A program made the position numbers and the translations under genes. This document shows, piece after piece, positions 8,166 through 15,726 of a DNA stretch of 22,591 bases. Every line of letters begins with the position of its first letter. The stretch's first letter is position 1. Under the pieces are notes generated by a model. That model saw only the letters and a list, made by a program, of their open reading frames with translations, did not search any database and was not told the origin of the DNA. Source of the DNA: a virus; the IMG/VR virus record IMGVR_UViG_3300020176_000105, positions 1 through 22,591 of that record. One strand, 5' to 3'.

Positions 8166-8673
8166 TTGAATTTCTCCTTGCCATTAAGCCTTTAGGTTCT
8201 TCCCTTTGAATAGGCTGCTCATCTTGTAATTCTTCCATGATACCAGATTCTTCAACTTTTTTGTTTGCAAGAGAACTCAAAGCAAGTGAAATCTGTGAAT
8301 CATCAGGTTTGCCGTCTCGCTCGTCACTACCTAGCACAGAGTACTCTATTTCGGCAGCTTTAGCCATACCTTCCATAACTTCTACTAATGCAGGTGATAT
8401 GATTATGCCAACATCTACAGTATGTAAACCTTCCATTACGCCACTTAATTGCATAGCGTCAACAAGCGAAGCAATAGGAATCCCCATTTCAAGTACATCA
8501 AACATCTGATTAGCTGCTCGTGGTGTTGTCAAACGTTCAACATAAAAAGCAAGAGCATCATCTGCTTTTGCAAAACGAGGGGGACGCTGCCACGGTCTGT
8601 CTCCTAAAGGTGCAGTTAAAGACTGACCCGGAATAGGAGCATCTGTAAATGGATTTTCGCTACGTTCAAGCAT
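8155..8673 (-). CDS. Marine-phage structural-type protein, 172 residues (PIPGQSL family)
   Basis: Starts at ATG 8673, overlapping the upstream gene by 8 bases, with AAAGGTAAG upstream. The N-terminus contains ENPFTDAPIPGQSLT followed by PWQRPPRF, then a helical domain (residues 38-125) with ALAFYVERL, DVLEMGIPIASLVDAMQ and VDVGIIISPALVEVM. I recall the same layout (APIPGQSLT, YERPP, a helix-rich centre, IHSIDVSLIIAP) in proteins of unknown function from marine T4-like phages; this is from memory. The C-terminal 50 residues are acidic and end KGLMARRNSNGI, a short basic motif echoed in neighbouring proteins. Function unknown; a virion or assembly protein is likely from context. Confidence 0.75.
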   Translation of the reverse strand: MLERSENPFTDAPIPGQSLTAPLGDRPWQRPPRFAKADDALAFYVERLTTPRAANQMFDVLEMGIPIASLVDAMQLSGVMEGLHTVDVGIIISPALVEVMEGMAKAAEIEYSVLGSDERDGKPDDSQISLALSSLANKKVEESGIMEELQDEQPIQREEPKGLMARRNSNGI

Positions 8674-8866
8674 TACTAAACTTACCTTTAATCATTTTAG
8701 CTAGACGAATAGAGTCATGCTCTGGTTGTGACCCTTTAATTGTATCATTTTTAGTTCTAGAAAGCAAGCCCATTTTATTATCGACAACTTTTGGTTTAAC
8801 GTCTTGTTCTTTTCTTATTTGCATTCTAGTATTTATTACAGCATTTTTAATTAGATTTGTTTCCAT
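8666..8866 (-). CDS. Small basic phage protein, 66 residues
   Basis: The open frame begins at 8890, but ATG 8866 is the better start: it forms a TAATG overlap with the preceding stop and has GGAGG nine bases upstream. The product (METNLIKNAVINTRM...) is basic, probably helical at its N-terminus and disordered later, and includes the motif DNKMGLLSR in the middle. No domain recognised. It is squeezed between the 843-residue coiled-coil protein and the 172-residue protein with overlaps at both ends, which suggests a small structural or assembly partner of these two. Confidence 0.65.
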   Translation of the reverse strand: METNLIKNAVINTRMQIRKEQDVKPKVVDNKMGLLSRTKNDTIKGSQPEHDSIRLAKMIKGKFSNA

Positions 8867-11397
8867 TAAAATAAACCTCCAAAAGACCAATCTGATTTAA
8901 TACCTAGACCAATAACGTCCATTATGAAAGTTCCAGCAGATTTACTTGCCTCATAGTCTCCTTTAATCTTTTGAAGATCGGCAGCACTGTCTGCTTGTAT
9001 TTTAGCCACAGCTAATTGCATTTGTCTATCTGCTTCATTATCAGATGATTCCCATGCCCACTCCATAGTATCTGCATAGTATGTCCATAGGTTATCATAC
9101 GCAGTCTTACTAATATCTAAGATAGCATTAGCATTTAACTCATTAGCACGGTTAACTGCTGCAGTATCTGCAGTAGCAATTTGCCTACGCCATTGAGCGT
9201 TTGACTGTGCAATTACTAACTGGTTCTGCGCATTGAACTGGTCACGTTGATTATTCAGTTCTGCATTAAAACGATTGACTGTGTTAGCTTGTCCAGCATT
9301 AAACTGTGACTGTGCATTTTGTTGTGTTGCATTAAACTGAGATACCTGAGAAGCAAGATTAGCAAAGAACTGGTCTACTTGGTTTTGACTTGATGCATTA
9401 AACTGTGCGGCAGCGTTAGTGGCAGCTTGATCTGTAAACAAAGACTGCACACGTTGTTGTGCTTTAAACAAATCAGTCTGCTGACGATTGGATAAGTTAG
9501 CCATATCATACTGCAAAAAGTTCTGTGCATTTTGTACTGCAGCTTGCTGACGGTTATTCAAGTTAGCTGTATCTAGCTGCGCCAAGGCTGCAGCTTCTGC
9601 CATAACAAGAGCCTGCGTGTTAGACAAGTTCTGTAGGTTCATTGTGTTAGCAGCACGTGAGTTCTCTAACTGTACCTGCTGTTCTGCTGTGAAGTTCTGA
9701 TTAGCTATATCGGCAATACGGGACGCATTCTGCACTTTAACTTGGAATGCCTGATCAAACTCTTGACCCATAAATCTAGCACGTTGTTCTGCTGCCATCA
9801 TTGCTGATTGCTGCCTGTTAGATAAGTTTTGTGATTCAAACTTAGCTATTGTAGCTGCATCAGCCTGTGCAATAGGCATAGCTGATTCCATAGCAGCTTG
9901 TACCAAAGCCTGACCTGCAAGAGATGACGCACCCAATCCACGTGCAGCCATTTGTGCTGTAGCATTACGCATAGCACCTGCCGCCCATGCTGGTGTAGCA
10001 CCACCTTGGAACTGGTTCATTAGACCAGCCAACTGATCTTGTACCATTGCCTGTTGGCTAGGATTAGCCGTAGCTGCGGCAGCTTGTGTCTGCGCTGTTA
10101 GTTGAGCAGCAGCCTGTGCATCTACACCTGTGCCTGTAATAATTTCACCAGATTGTATCTGACGCTGTACAGGATTGTTAATAAGTACTGCATTGCCCTG
10201 TGCGGCCTGTAGGTTGCCCACTGAGGACGCTGTTTGCTGTGCCGCTGTAACCTGTGAACGAGGGTCGCTAGGGTCTGCCTGTGCCGCTTGTGTGGCGTTC
10301 ATAGCAGAATCTACCGCAGGAGCAGCCTGTGCAGCCTGCATTGTATTAGCTTGTGTTTGATTTACTGGACCAGCTTGTGCTGTTGAAGCCATAGCTGTTG
10401 GTACAGCTACCTGTCCAGTAAGCTGTCCTGTACCTGCTGCTACATCTTGTGATGGGTCTACAGGTGTTGTTGCAGCTACAGTCACGCCACCTGCAGGTAA
10501 TGCAGGATTATACATTTGGTCTATGCTATAATCTCCGATAGCAGGAGTTCCATCGGCACTTATAGACATACGTGGGTCACGAATACCTGTCATGTCGAAG
10601 TCAGCGTATAGACTATTTGGTGCGTCAGGATTACGCATCATTTCATATTTATTTGCGTTTGCCCAGTCTTCGTAGCTGCCCTCACCGGGAAGTACTACCT
10701 GACCCATAAAACCTTCTGCACGTGATTTTTTTGCACTAGCAACAAGTTTTTGCCATTCAGCCTGCATTTGCTGTTCAGACTTTGGACGTGATGTATCTGG
10801 TACAAATAAACTGCCTGAAAAACCACCTGTACCCGGACCACCCAATACGCCTATATTCATACTTGGGGGGTTAAGTTGTTGTTCTGGTAGATCAGGTCCT
10901 AGTTGCTGTGGAGAGATAGATTTTTGCACATTAAGACTATTAATGTTCCCTAATCCACGATAACGACCATCTGTTATATTTGGTGCAGGTGGTTGATACT
11001 GTTGTGGACCAGCCTGTGTAGTGGTTGTACCTGTTTTTGCTTGCTGTAATTGTTCAGCAGTCATATTACCACCGGCACCGGGTCCAGAAGGTAAATTGTA
11101 TGATTGTAAAACAGATGGATCAGGTGCAGCTTGTTTGTTTAAATATGTTTGTCCAGTTTGCGGGTTGTAATAATTAGGCATTACCGCAGCACCTAATGCT
11201 AAACCACCAGTCTGCATCTTACGTGCTACACCACCCCTTGCCATCTGCATAGCTTGGTTAGTATAGTTTTGCATCTGTTGTTGACGCATAGGGTCTTGGG
11301 AGACGTAATCTTGAAAACCTTGCATGTTTCCTTGATAGCCCATAACACGTGCTATCTTTTCCATGCCACTAGGTTTAAATGCTTTAAACATTGCCAT
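8866..11397 (-). CDS. Gln/Ala-rich coiled-coil virion protein with 22/11-residue repeats
   Basis: An 843-residue protein in three parts. Residues 1-70 carry basic and glycine motifs (MARGGVARKMQTGGLALG). Residues about 70-455 are low-complexity, rich in Pro, Gln, Ala and Thr, probably disordered. Residues 455-520 (GGATPAWAAGAMR, MAARGLGASSLAGQALVQAAME) are a conserved-looking helical domain that I recall from marine phage genomes. From 523 a regular repeat runs to about 741: six exact 22-residue units, then seven 11-residue units of the type QFNAxxxNxxx. The C-terminus (WTYYADTMEWAWESS) is aromatic and ends WSFGGLF. A long alpha-helical rod inside the virion or tail, perhaps an ejection protein, is my reading; family function is unknown. 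AGGGA precedes the start. Confidence 0.8.
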   Translation of the reverse strand: MAMFKAFKPSGMEKIARVMGYQGNMQGFQDYVSQDPMRQQQMQNYTNQAMQMARGGVARKMQTGGLALGAAVMPNYYNPQTGQTYLNKQAAPDPSVLQSYNLPSGPGAGGNMTAEQLQQAKTGTTTTQAGPQQYQPPAPNITDGRYRGLGNINSLNVQKSISPQQLGPDLPEQQLNPPSMNIGVLGGPGTGGFSGSLFVPDTSRPKSEQQMQAEWQKLVASAKKSRAEGFMGQVVLPGEGSYEDWANANKYEMMRNPDAPNSLYADFDMTGIRDPRMSISADGTPAIGDYSIDQMYNPALPAGGVTVAATTPVDPSQDVAAGTGQLTGQVAVPTAMASTAQAGPVNQTQANTMQAAQAAPAVDSAMNATQAAQADPSDPRSQVTAAQQTASSVGNLQAAQGNAVLINNPVQRQIQSGEIITGTGVDAQAAAQLTAQTQAAAATANPSQQAMVQDQLAGLMNQFQGGATPAWAAGAMRNATAQMAARGLGASSLAGQALVQAAMESAMPIAQADAATIAKFESQNLSNRQQSAMMAAEQRARFMGQEFDQAFQVKVQNASRIADIANQNFTAEQQVQLENSRAANTMNLQNLSNTQALVMAEAAALAQLDTANLNNRQQAAVQNAQNFLQYDMANLSNRQQTDLFKAQQRVQSLFTDQAATNAAAQFNASSQNQVDQFFANLASQVSQFNATQQNAQSQFNAGQANTVNRFNAELNNQRDQFNAQNQLVIAQSNAQWRRQIATADTAAVNRANELNANAILDISKTAYDNLWTYYADTMEWAWESSDNEADRQMQLAVAKIQADSAADLQKIKGDYEASKSAGTFIMDVIGLGIKSDWSFGGLF
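9175..9831 (-). repeat. Coding repeat: six 22-residue and seven 11-residue (hendecad) units
   Basis: This encodes residues 523-741 of the 843-residue protein. Six consecutive blocks of exactly 22 residues start with [QA]N[LF][ST]N or a variant (523, 545, 567, 589, 611, 633). After a ten-residue joint (655-664), seven blocks of exactly 11 residues follow, mostly beginning QFNA (665, 676, 687, 698, 709, 720, 731). No indel occurs inside either block. An 11-residue period is that of right-handed (hendecad) coiled coils. Confidence 0.8.
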
Positions 11398-11400
11398 TTT

Positions 11401-11625
11401 TTAATCCCTACTCAGTACCTTATCTAGTTTATCTTCTACACGATGCAAGGCTTCCATAACTTGCCGCATATCATCTCGCAACTCTAAACGTGTAGCATAT
11501 TCTTCACGTGTTTTGTTTAGCAAAATCTCTACACGTTTTTGTTCTCTAGTGGTGTTATTAGCCCACCAACCAAAACCAAACAAGATTAAACCAATAAGGG
11601 TATCTATTAAACTTGCCATATCCAT
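11401..11625 (-). CDS. Small membrane protein, one transmembrane helix plus coiled coil
   Basis: A 74-residue protein. Residues 5-22 (SLIDTLIGLILFGFGWWA) form one clear transmembrane helix. Residues 26-72 are a highly charged helix with heptad-like spacing (RVEILLNKTREEY, MRQVMEALHRVEDKLDKVL), a probable coiled coil. The layout resembles small holin- or spanin-like phage membrane proteins, but there is no lysozyme or lipobox nearby, so a lysis role is only possible. Similar short membrane proteins with a coiled coil are common in phage tail clusters with unknown role. Its start forms a TAATG overlap with the stop of the preceding fibre gene, and its stop is three bases from the next gene. Confidence 0.68.
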   Translation of the reverse strand: MDMASLIDTLIGLILFGFGWWANNTTREQKRVEILLNKTREEYATRLELRDDMRQVMEALHRVEDKLDKVLSRD

Positions 11626-12248
11626 TACGAGTCTCTTGCGCCATAAAAATTTGATAATGATATTACACCAGAAGTTGGTACACTTGCGTTTACTGGTAAG
11701 TCGATACTAGCGTTATTATAACTACTACCACCTATGTAAACCGTCATAACAGCCCAGCCTGCTGAACCACCGCTTCCTGTTACTCTTATTACCTGACCAG
11801 CAGTAACCGATAAAGTGCCAGTAGCAGAAGCAGTATTGTTACCTGCGGTAAGACTATGTGTAGCCACTTGAGTTCCCGCAACATATAAAGTATGAGTCGC
11901 AGTTTTACTCGCATTTTGGATATAATACGCAACATAATAGTTATACGTACCAGTTTTATTGACAGTAAAGTTTCTATCAAAAGTAATTGTACTGCCGTTG
12001 TCACCCCATATTGCCTGTGTGTAAAGCCGACTAAAAGTATTTATCTGTGGATCATAACCGCCATTTGCAGGTACTCTGTAGTTAGCTGAATTAGTGCCGC
12101 CAAGATTACTAGCGGTTACAGCATCTGGAACCGTAGTTGGCACTAAACTACCACCCTTGTAAAACTCTGACATAGAATAAGGAACACCATCCCCAAATTC
12201 TGTGGCAAGATTAGCTAACGATATTGCACCTGAAGATTGCAGTGTCAT
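11625..12248 (-). CDS. Tail-fibre-type beta-rich protein with terminal SG[AV]ISL motifs
   Basis: A 207-residue protein, Ser/Thr/Gly/Asn-rich, as in surface beta-structures. It starts MTLQSSGAISLANLATEFG, then MSEFYKGG, which I recall as the usual start of many marine phage fibre proteins. The middle (residues about 80-185) looks like a jelly-roll or lectin-like beta-sandwich (YNYYVAYYIQNAS, THTLYVAGTQVATH, GQVIRVTGSGGSAGWAVMTVYIGG). The C-terminus repeats the opening theme as SGVISLSNFYGARDS. Probably a minor tail or fibre-tip protein involved in host contact. Starts at ATG 12248 in a TAATG overlap and ends in another at 11625. Confidence 0.75.
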   Translation of the reverse strand: MTLQSSGAISLANLATEFGDGVPYSMSEFYKGGSLVPTTVPDAVTASNLGGTNSANYRVPANGGYDPQINTFSRLYTQAIWGDNGSTITFDRNFTVNKTGTYNYYVAYYIQNASKTATHTLYVAGTQVATHSLTAGNNTASATGTLSVTAGQVIRVTGSGGSAGWAVMTVYIGGSSYNNASIDLPVNASVPTSGVISLSNFYGARDS

Positions 12249-14119
12249 TATGGTGATCCGTAGGCAGTTACGTTACCTGCCGCAGTAGCATTGCCACTAG
12301 AGTCTAATTTAAATTTAGCTACATTATTATACCTAAACTCTAAGTCAGTACCGTCAAGCACAATAGTCCAGCTACCAAACTGAATAGACTGACCATTAGT
12401 GTCTAATGTGCCACCAAGTTGAGGGGTAGTATCGTTTACAAGTTCAGTACTAACCCCGCCGATAGCACTAGACAAACTGTTTATTTGTGTTTGAATATTA
12501 CTTGTAACGCCGTCAAGGTAGTCATATTCAGTAGTGGTTACGCCTGTCGCACGTAAGTCTTTAGCATAGTTAAGGTCTGTTACTGTACCAGTAAATCCAT
12601 CTAGGTTATTTAACTCTGCTGCTGTAGCACTAACTGTTGTTCCATTAATCTGGAAGCTAGATGCATTTACTGTGCCTTCAATATTAGCTAACAAAGTACC
12701 TGTAGTAATTGATAAGTTACCCGTTGAGGCTCCGGTAAATGATCCCGTACCAACGACAAATTTATCAAGGCTTTCATCCCAGCCAATAAAGGCATTAGAA
12801 GATGTACCTCTTTCAATAACAATACCAGCATCATTAACAGGTGAACCTGATGTACCATTACCTAGTTCAATCAAAGAATCAGCTACGACTGTGTTGGCTG
12901 TATTGACAGTGGTAGTAGAACCGTTAACAGTAAGGTTGCCTGTAACAGTTAAGTTACCGCCGACAGCTACATTACTGGTTGTGTTAATGCTTTGCATATA
13001 AGCATTAGACCAGTAGTTAGAACTATCTCCAAGTGTATATGTATTAGTAATAGAAGGAATAATATTAGAAGATACATCTGCAATAAATGTTACTGTGTCT
13101 GTCGCAGCGTTACCAATAGTAGTATTACCCTGCACAGTCAAGTTACCTGATAGCGTAGAGTTTCCGGTTACAGATAAGGTAGAAGACAGTGTAGCAGCAC
13201 CGCTAGCATTAAGGGTTCCTACAGAAGTGTTCCCAAGAGATGCTGCACCTGTAGTGGTAATAGTAGAAGAGCCAGTGTCAATATTGCCAAAACCACTAGT
13301 AATAGAGCCAGCATTAAGTGCGCCGACAGTTGTTACGTTAGGCATTGAAACAAGATATGTTTCAAAGTAATCCTCAAAGTCAGACATAGCAACTTGTTTC
13401 ATTACGCTGCTATCGTTTAGAATAAGCCTGTCTACTGTATTAATTGTAACACCTGATGCAGTATTACTACCGTCCAGAATATTGAGTTCTGTAGTAGTAA
13501 TGTTTGCACCATCTAAAATATTAATTTCGCTAGCAGTAGCGGTAACACCATCTAGGATGTTTAACTCTGCCGTTGTTACAGTTGCACCATCAAGAATACC
13601 AAGTTCAGTTTGATCTACGCTAGATGAACCAATTTCAATTGTTGTTCCTGCAGTAATACTACCAGATACATCTAAGTCACCATTTAAATCTACAAGAGGT
13701 GTGACAATCTGTAGTTCTACGTCTGCAGCAATATCAAGTTGACCGTCTACAGACGAGTGAATGTACAGAGCGTTATCCCGGAACTGTACTTTATTGGCAA
13801 GAAGGAATGTAGTATCTTCATCAAAGCCGTCAATATATGCATTACCATCAATGTACAGATTTTTAAATTGTGCGCCTACTGATCCCAAGTCAAGTGTATT
13901 ACTTGTCAGTGGTGTGACTTGGGTACTTGATACGTTAAGATCACCGGCAGGACCAATCTCAAGAATACGTGCGCCACCTGCTGCAGTACCATCGTGAGTA
14001 TGCCCTGTTGATGCGCTAAACGCTGCTTCAATAGCGTTAAACTCATCATTAAAGTCGTTAGCATCAATAATGTTATTAGCTACAATATTAGCTGCTGCTT
14101 GTCTGGTATAACCTGCCAT
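12248..14119 (-). CDS. Tail fibre protein with ELNILDG repeats
   Basis: A 623-residue fibre. The N-terminal part (residues 1-50: FNDEFNAIEAAFSASTGH, HDGTAAGGAR) looks like a virion-attachment region, followed by NTLDLGSVGAQFKNLYIDG, a module common in phage fibres. Residues 169-217 contain four copies of a 14-residue repeat (TELGILDGATVT, AELNILDGVTAT, SEINILDGANIT, TELNILDG); variants return near 510-555 (AELNNLDG, EYDYLDG). Between them lie Ser/Thr/Gly-rich beta-repeats (LSGNLTVQGNTTIG, VGGNLTVTGNLTVNG) typical of trimeric beta-fibres. No S74 chaperone is present. GGAAGAAAG lies upstream of the ATG. Role in receptor binding is inferred from fold type and position. Confidence 0.82.
   Translation of the reverse strand: MAGYTRQAAANIVANNIIDANDFNDEFNAIEAAFSASTGHTHDGTAAGGARILEIGPAGDLNVSSTQVTPLTSNTLDLGSVGAQFKNLYIDGNAYIDGFDEDTTFLLANKVQFRDNALYIHSSVDGQLDIAADVELQIVTPLVDLNGDLDVSGSITAGTTIEIGSSSVDQTELGILDGATVTTAELNILDGVTATASEINILDGANITTTELNILDGSNTASGVTINTVDRLILNDSSVMKQVAMSDFEDYFETYLVSMPNVTTVGALNAGSITSGFGNIDTGSSTITTTGAASLGNTSVGTLNASGAATLSSTLSVTGNSTLSGNLTVQGNTTIGNAATDTVTFIADVSSNIIPSITNTYTLGDSSNYWSNAYMQSINTTSNVAVGGNLTVTGNLTVNGSTTTVNTANTVVADSLIELGNGTSGSPVNDAGIVIERGTSSNAFIGWDESLDKFVVGTGSFTGASTGNLSITTGTLLANIEGTVNASSFQINGTTVSATAAELNNLDGFTGTVTDLNYAKDLRATGVTTTEYDYLDGVTSNIQTQINSLSSAIGGVSTELVNDTTPQLGGTLDTNGQSIQFGSWTIVLDGTDLEFRYNNVAKFKLDSSGNATAAGNVTAYGSP
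13469..13615 (-). repeat. Four 14-residue ELNILDG coding repeats
   Basis: Residues 169-217 of the 623-residue fibre: four units with consensus xTExxILDGxxxT at an exact spacing of 14 residues (42 bases). On the plus strand the units can be followed as recurring variants of ATCYARRAT within TTBARYTC contexts. The DNA copies have diverged but the period is intact. Confidence 0.75.
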
Positions 14120-14123
14120 AGTA

Positions 14124-15665
14124 TTACTTTCTTCCGTTTATTGCAAATTCAATAATAATAGCATCTAGTGAAAAAGGTGGATTAGTATCATTAGATGTTA
14201 GTGTTACTGATGCATTATATGCAGACCCAATTATCTGTGTTTCTAGTATGCTATCTACGTTTCCTGAACCATATGTTGCCGTACCGTATGTAGCTGATGG
14301 TGATCCAAACCTAGAAAAATTACTTGTGTTATTAGCTAACGGTATGATATTTGGCTGAACAACGCTAGTATTAGCCCTGTCAAAGTCAAGTATTAACTGA
14401 AAGTCAACTTCTACTGAGCCTGTCGGATCGGTGTATAAGTGTGCTTTATAAAAAGTCTTACGTAGTCTAGGGTCTTGAAAAGTCAGAAAAGGACTAGCAA
14501 ATGTTGCAAGAATGTTTTCTCCATCAAAGCTAGAACCACGTTCTAATCTATATACATACCCATCATCATTAGCAAAGTAAATACGTTCTTCATCATCTAC
14601 ATATTCACTGAAACTTACACGTGCATTAATGCCACGAGTTTCTGCCCAAGCAAACTGTCCTTCACCTATTTGTGATGCTATTACACCTAGACTAGATGCA
14701 TCTGACACACCACTTGCATAACCAAATAATCTATACTGGCTTTTGTTTCTAATTACTAAAGAGCAAAAAGCACTTGAGTTATCTACGAAATTAGTAACCT
14801 GTGACTGAATTGATTTAGATAAAACAGCAAGATTAAAGTCACCAATCCTGTCAGTAGCACCTAGTGTACGTATGCCATCTGGCCCAAGGAATACTACGTC
14901 ACCACTAACCTCTTTTGCTGTATCAGGTTGAATAGCACCCAAGTCAGTAGAGATGTCATGCAACTGAAAATCTGCTATGCTATTTCCAGTAATACGTTTG
15001 ATAACGGTCTTACCAAATATGATTAACTGCTCACGAAAAACAATCAGATCAGTTACATCATCTGTGATGTTAATAACACCACCGCCGCTACCTACACTAA
15101 AGTCTGTATCTTTATAGGGAGCAGAGAAAAATAAGTTTTGTCCGTTAGCTAAAAACAAGTGATTTGCAAACTGTACTACAAAATCACATCCAGTAAAGTC
15201 GCCGCTTAAACTTGTTAACTCTGTTAGTGTTCCCGCATTACCATCAAATATAAAAGGCTTACTAGAACCATCTACAATAAATAGTTTCTCAGTGCCATTA
15301 AAATCATACTTTTCAAACCTAACAGTTCCAGAGCCACCTAAACCAATACCGACACTGGAAAAGGCAATATTGTTTGTTACTTGTGTCCATCCACTACCAG
15401 ATGATCTGTATAACTCTGTTCCTCTAGCGGCATATACACGACCACCGTAGAATGTAAGACCACGAATAATACCAGAGCCAGCTACAGTATTAATATCGTG
15501 CTTTACGTAACCTTCAATTTTTCTGTATCCACCCTCAACAGATGGCTCAAAATTAATTAAGACTCTGGCACTACCCGGCTGATTCATGCCTTGCTGTAGT
15601 GGACTGAGGTTAGTAATTAGCCCTTCTTTAAATTCTATGGGAAATGTATTCCATGAATCTGGCAT
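14124..15665 (-). CDS. Phage tail stabilisation/hub protein (P22 gp10-like, beta-propeller type)
   Basis: A 513-residue beta-rich protein beginning PIEFKEGLITNLSPLQQG, then RVLINFEPSVEGGYRKIEGY. This opening is characteristic of podovirus tail proteins that extend the gp4-type connector (P22 gp10, functionally like T7 gp12). Repeated blade-like segments follow (GGRVYAARGTELYRS, EKLFIVDGSSKPFIFDG, NHLFLANGQNLFFS, VVFLGPDGIRTL, RIYFANDDGYVYRLE), consistent with a propeller forming the tail nozzle or tube. It lies directly after the gp4-like gene, as in many short-tailed phages. It is preceded by the only sizeable non-coding gap of the late operon, containing a likely promoter. An AGGA lies ten bases before the ATG. 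Family placement is by pattern recognition. Confidence 0.78.
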   Translation of the reverse strand: MPDSWNTFPIEFKEGLITNLSPLQQGMNQPGSARVLINFEPSVEGGYRKIEGYVKHDINTVAGSGIIRGLTFYGGRVYAARGTELYRSSGSGWTQVTNNIAFSSVGIGLGGSGTVRFEKYDFNGTEKLFIVDGSSKPFIFDGNAGTLTELTSLSGDFTGCDFVVQFANHLFLANGQNLFFSAPYKDTDFSVGSGGGVINITDDVTDLIVFREQLIIFGKTVIKRITGNSIADFQLHDISTDLGAIQPDTAKEVSGDVVFLGPDGIRTLGATDRIGDFNLAVLSKSIQSQVTNFVDNSSAFCSLVIRNKSQYRLFGYASGVSDASSLGVIASQIGEGQFAWAETRGINARVSFSEYVDDEERIYFANDDGYVYRLERGSSFDGENILATFASPFLTFQDPRLRKTFYKAHLYTDPTGSVEVDFQLILDFDRANTSVVQPNIIPLANNTSNFSRFGSPSATYGTATYGSGNVDSILETQIIGSAYNASVTLTSNDTNPPFSLDAIIIEFAINGRK

Positions 15666-15687
15666 TCTACTTAATTCCTATACTATA

Positions 15688-15715
15688 GTTTTACATATTT
15701 AAACGCATTTGTCAA
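15688..15715 (-). promoter_or_regulatory. Probable internal sigma70-type promoter of the late operon
   Basis: On the minus strand a perfect -35 box TTGACA (plus-strand 15710-15715) is followed after 16 bases by TAAAAC (15688-15693), a four-of-six match to TATAAT, in AT-rich DNA. A second AT-rich hexamer, TATAGT, lies just downstream (15682-15687) but at 22 bases it is too far for normal spacing. The box sits in the 61-base gap 15666-15726, the only such gap in the minus-strand cluster. Transcription would start about 15-20 bases before the ATG at 15665. Confidence 0.6.
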
Positions 15716-15726
15716 GTGTTAAATGC

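Noticed and set aside
8867-8890. Start at 8890 for the 66-residue protein.
   Set aside because: ATG 8866 forms the TAATG junction seen at five other places and has GGAGG upstream; the extra residues overlap the end of the preceding gene.
10175-10360. Cys/Ala-rich plus-strand open frame.
   Set aside because: Complement of the Gln/Ala-rich low-complexity region; no supporting signal.
11401-11625. Calling the small membrane protein a holin or spanin.
   Set aside because: One membrane helix plus coiled coil is compatible, but there is no endolysin, no lipoprotein partner and no further lysis signature in the window.
12672-13370. Plus-strand open frames of 109 and 91 codons opposite the 623-residue fibre.
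   Set aside because: They are mirror images of the repetitive Val/Thr/Ser-rich coding strand and have no ribosome sites or family features.
15682-15687. TATAGT as the -10 box of the internal promoter.
   Set aside because: It lies 22 bases from TTGACA, outside the usual 16-18 range; TAAAAC at 16 bases is preferred although a weaker match.
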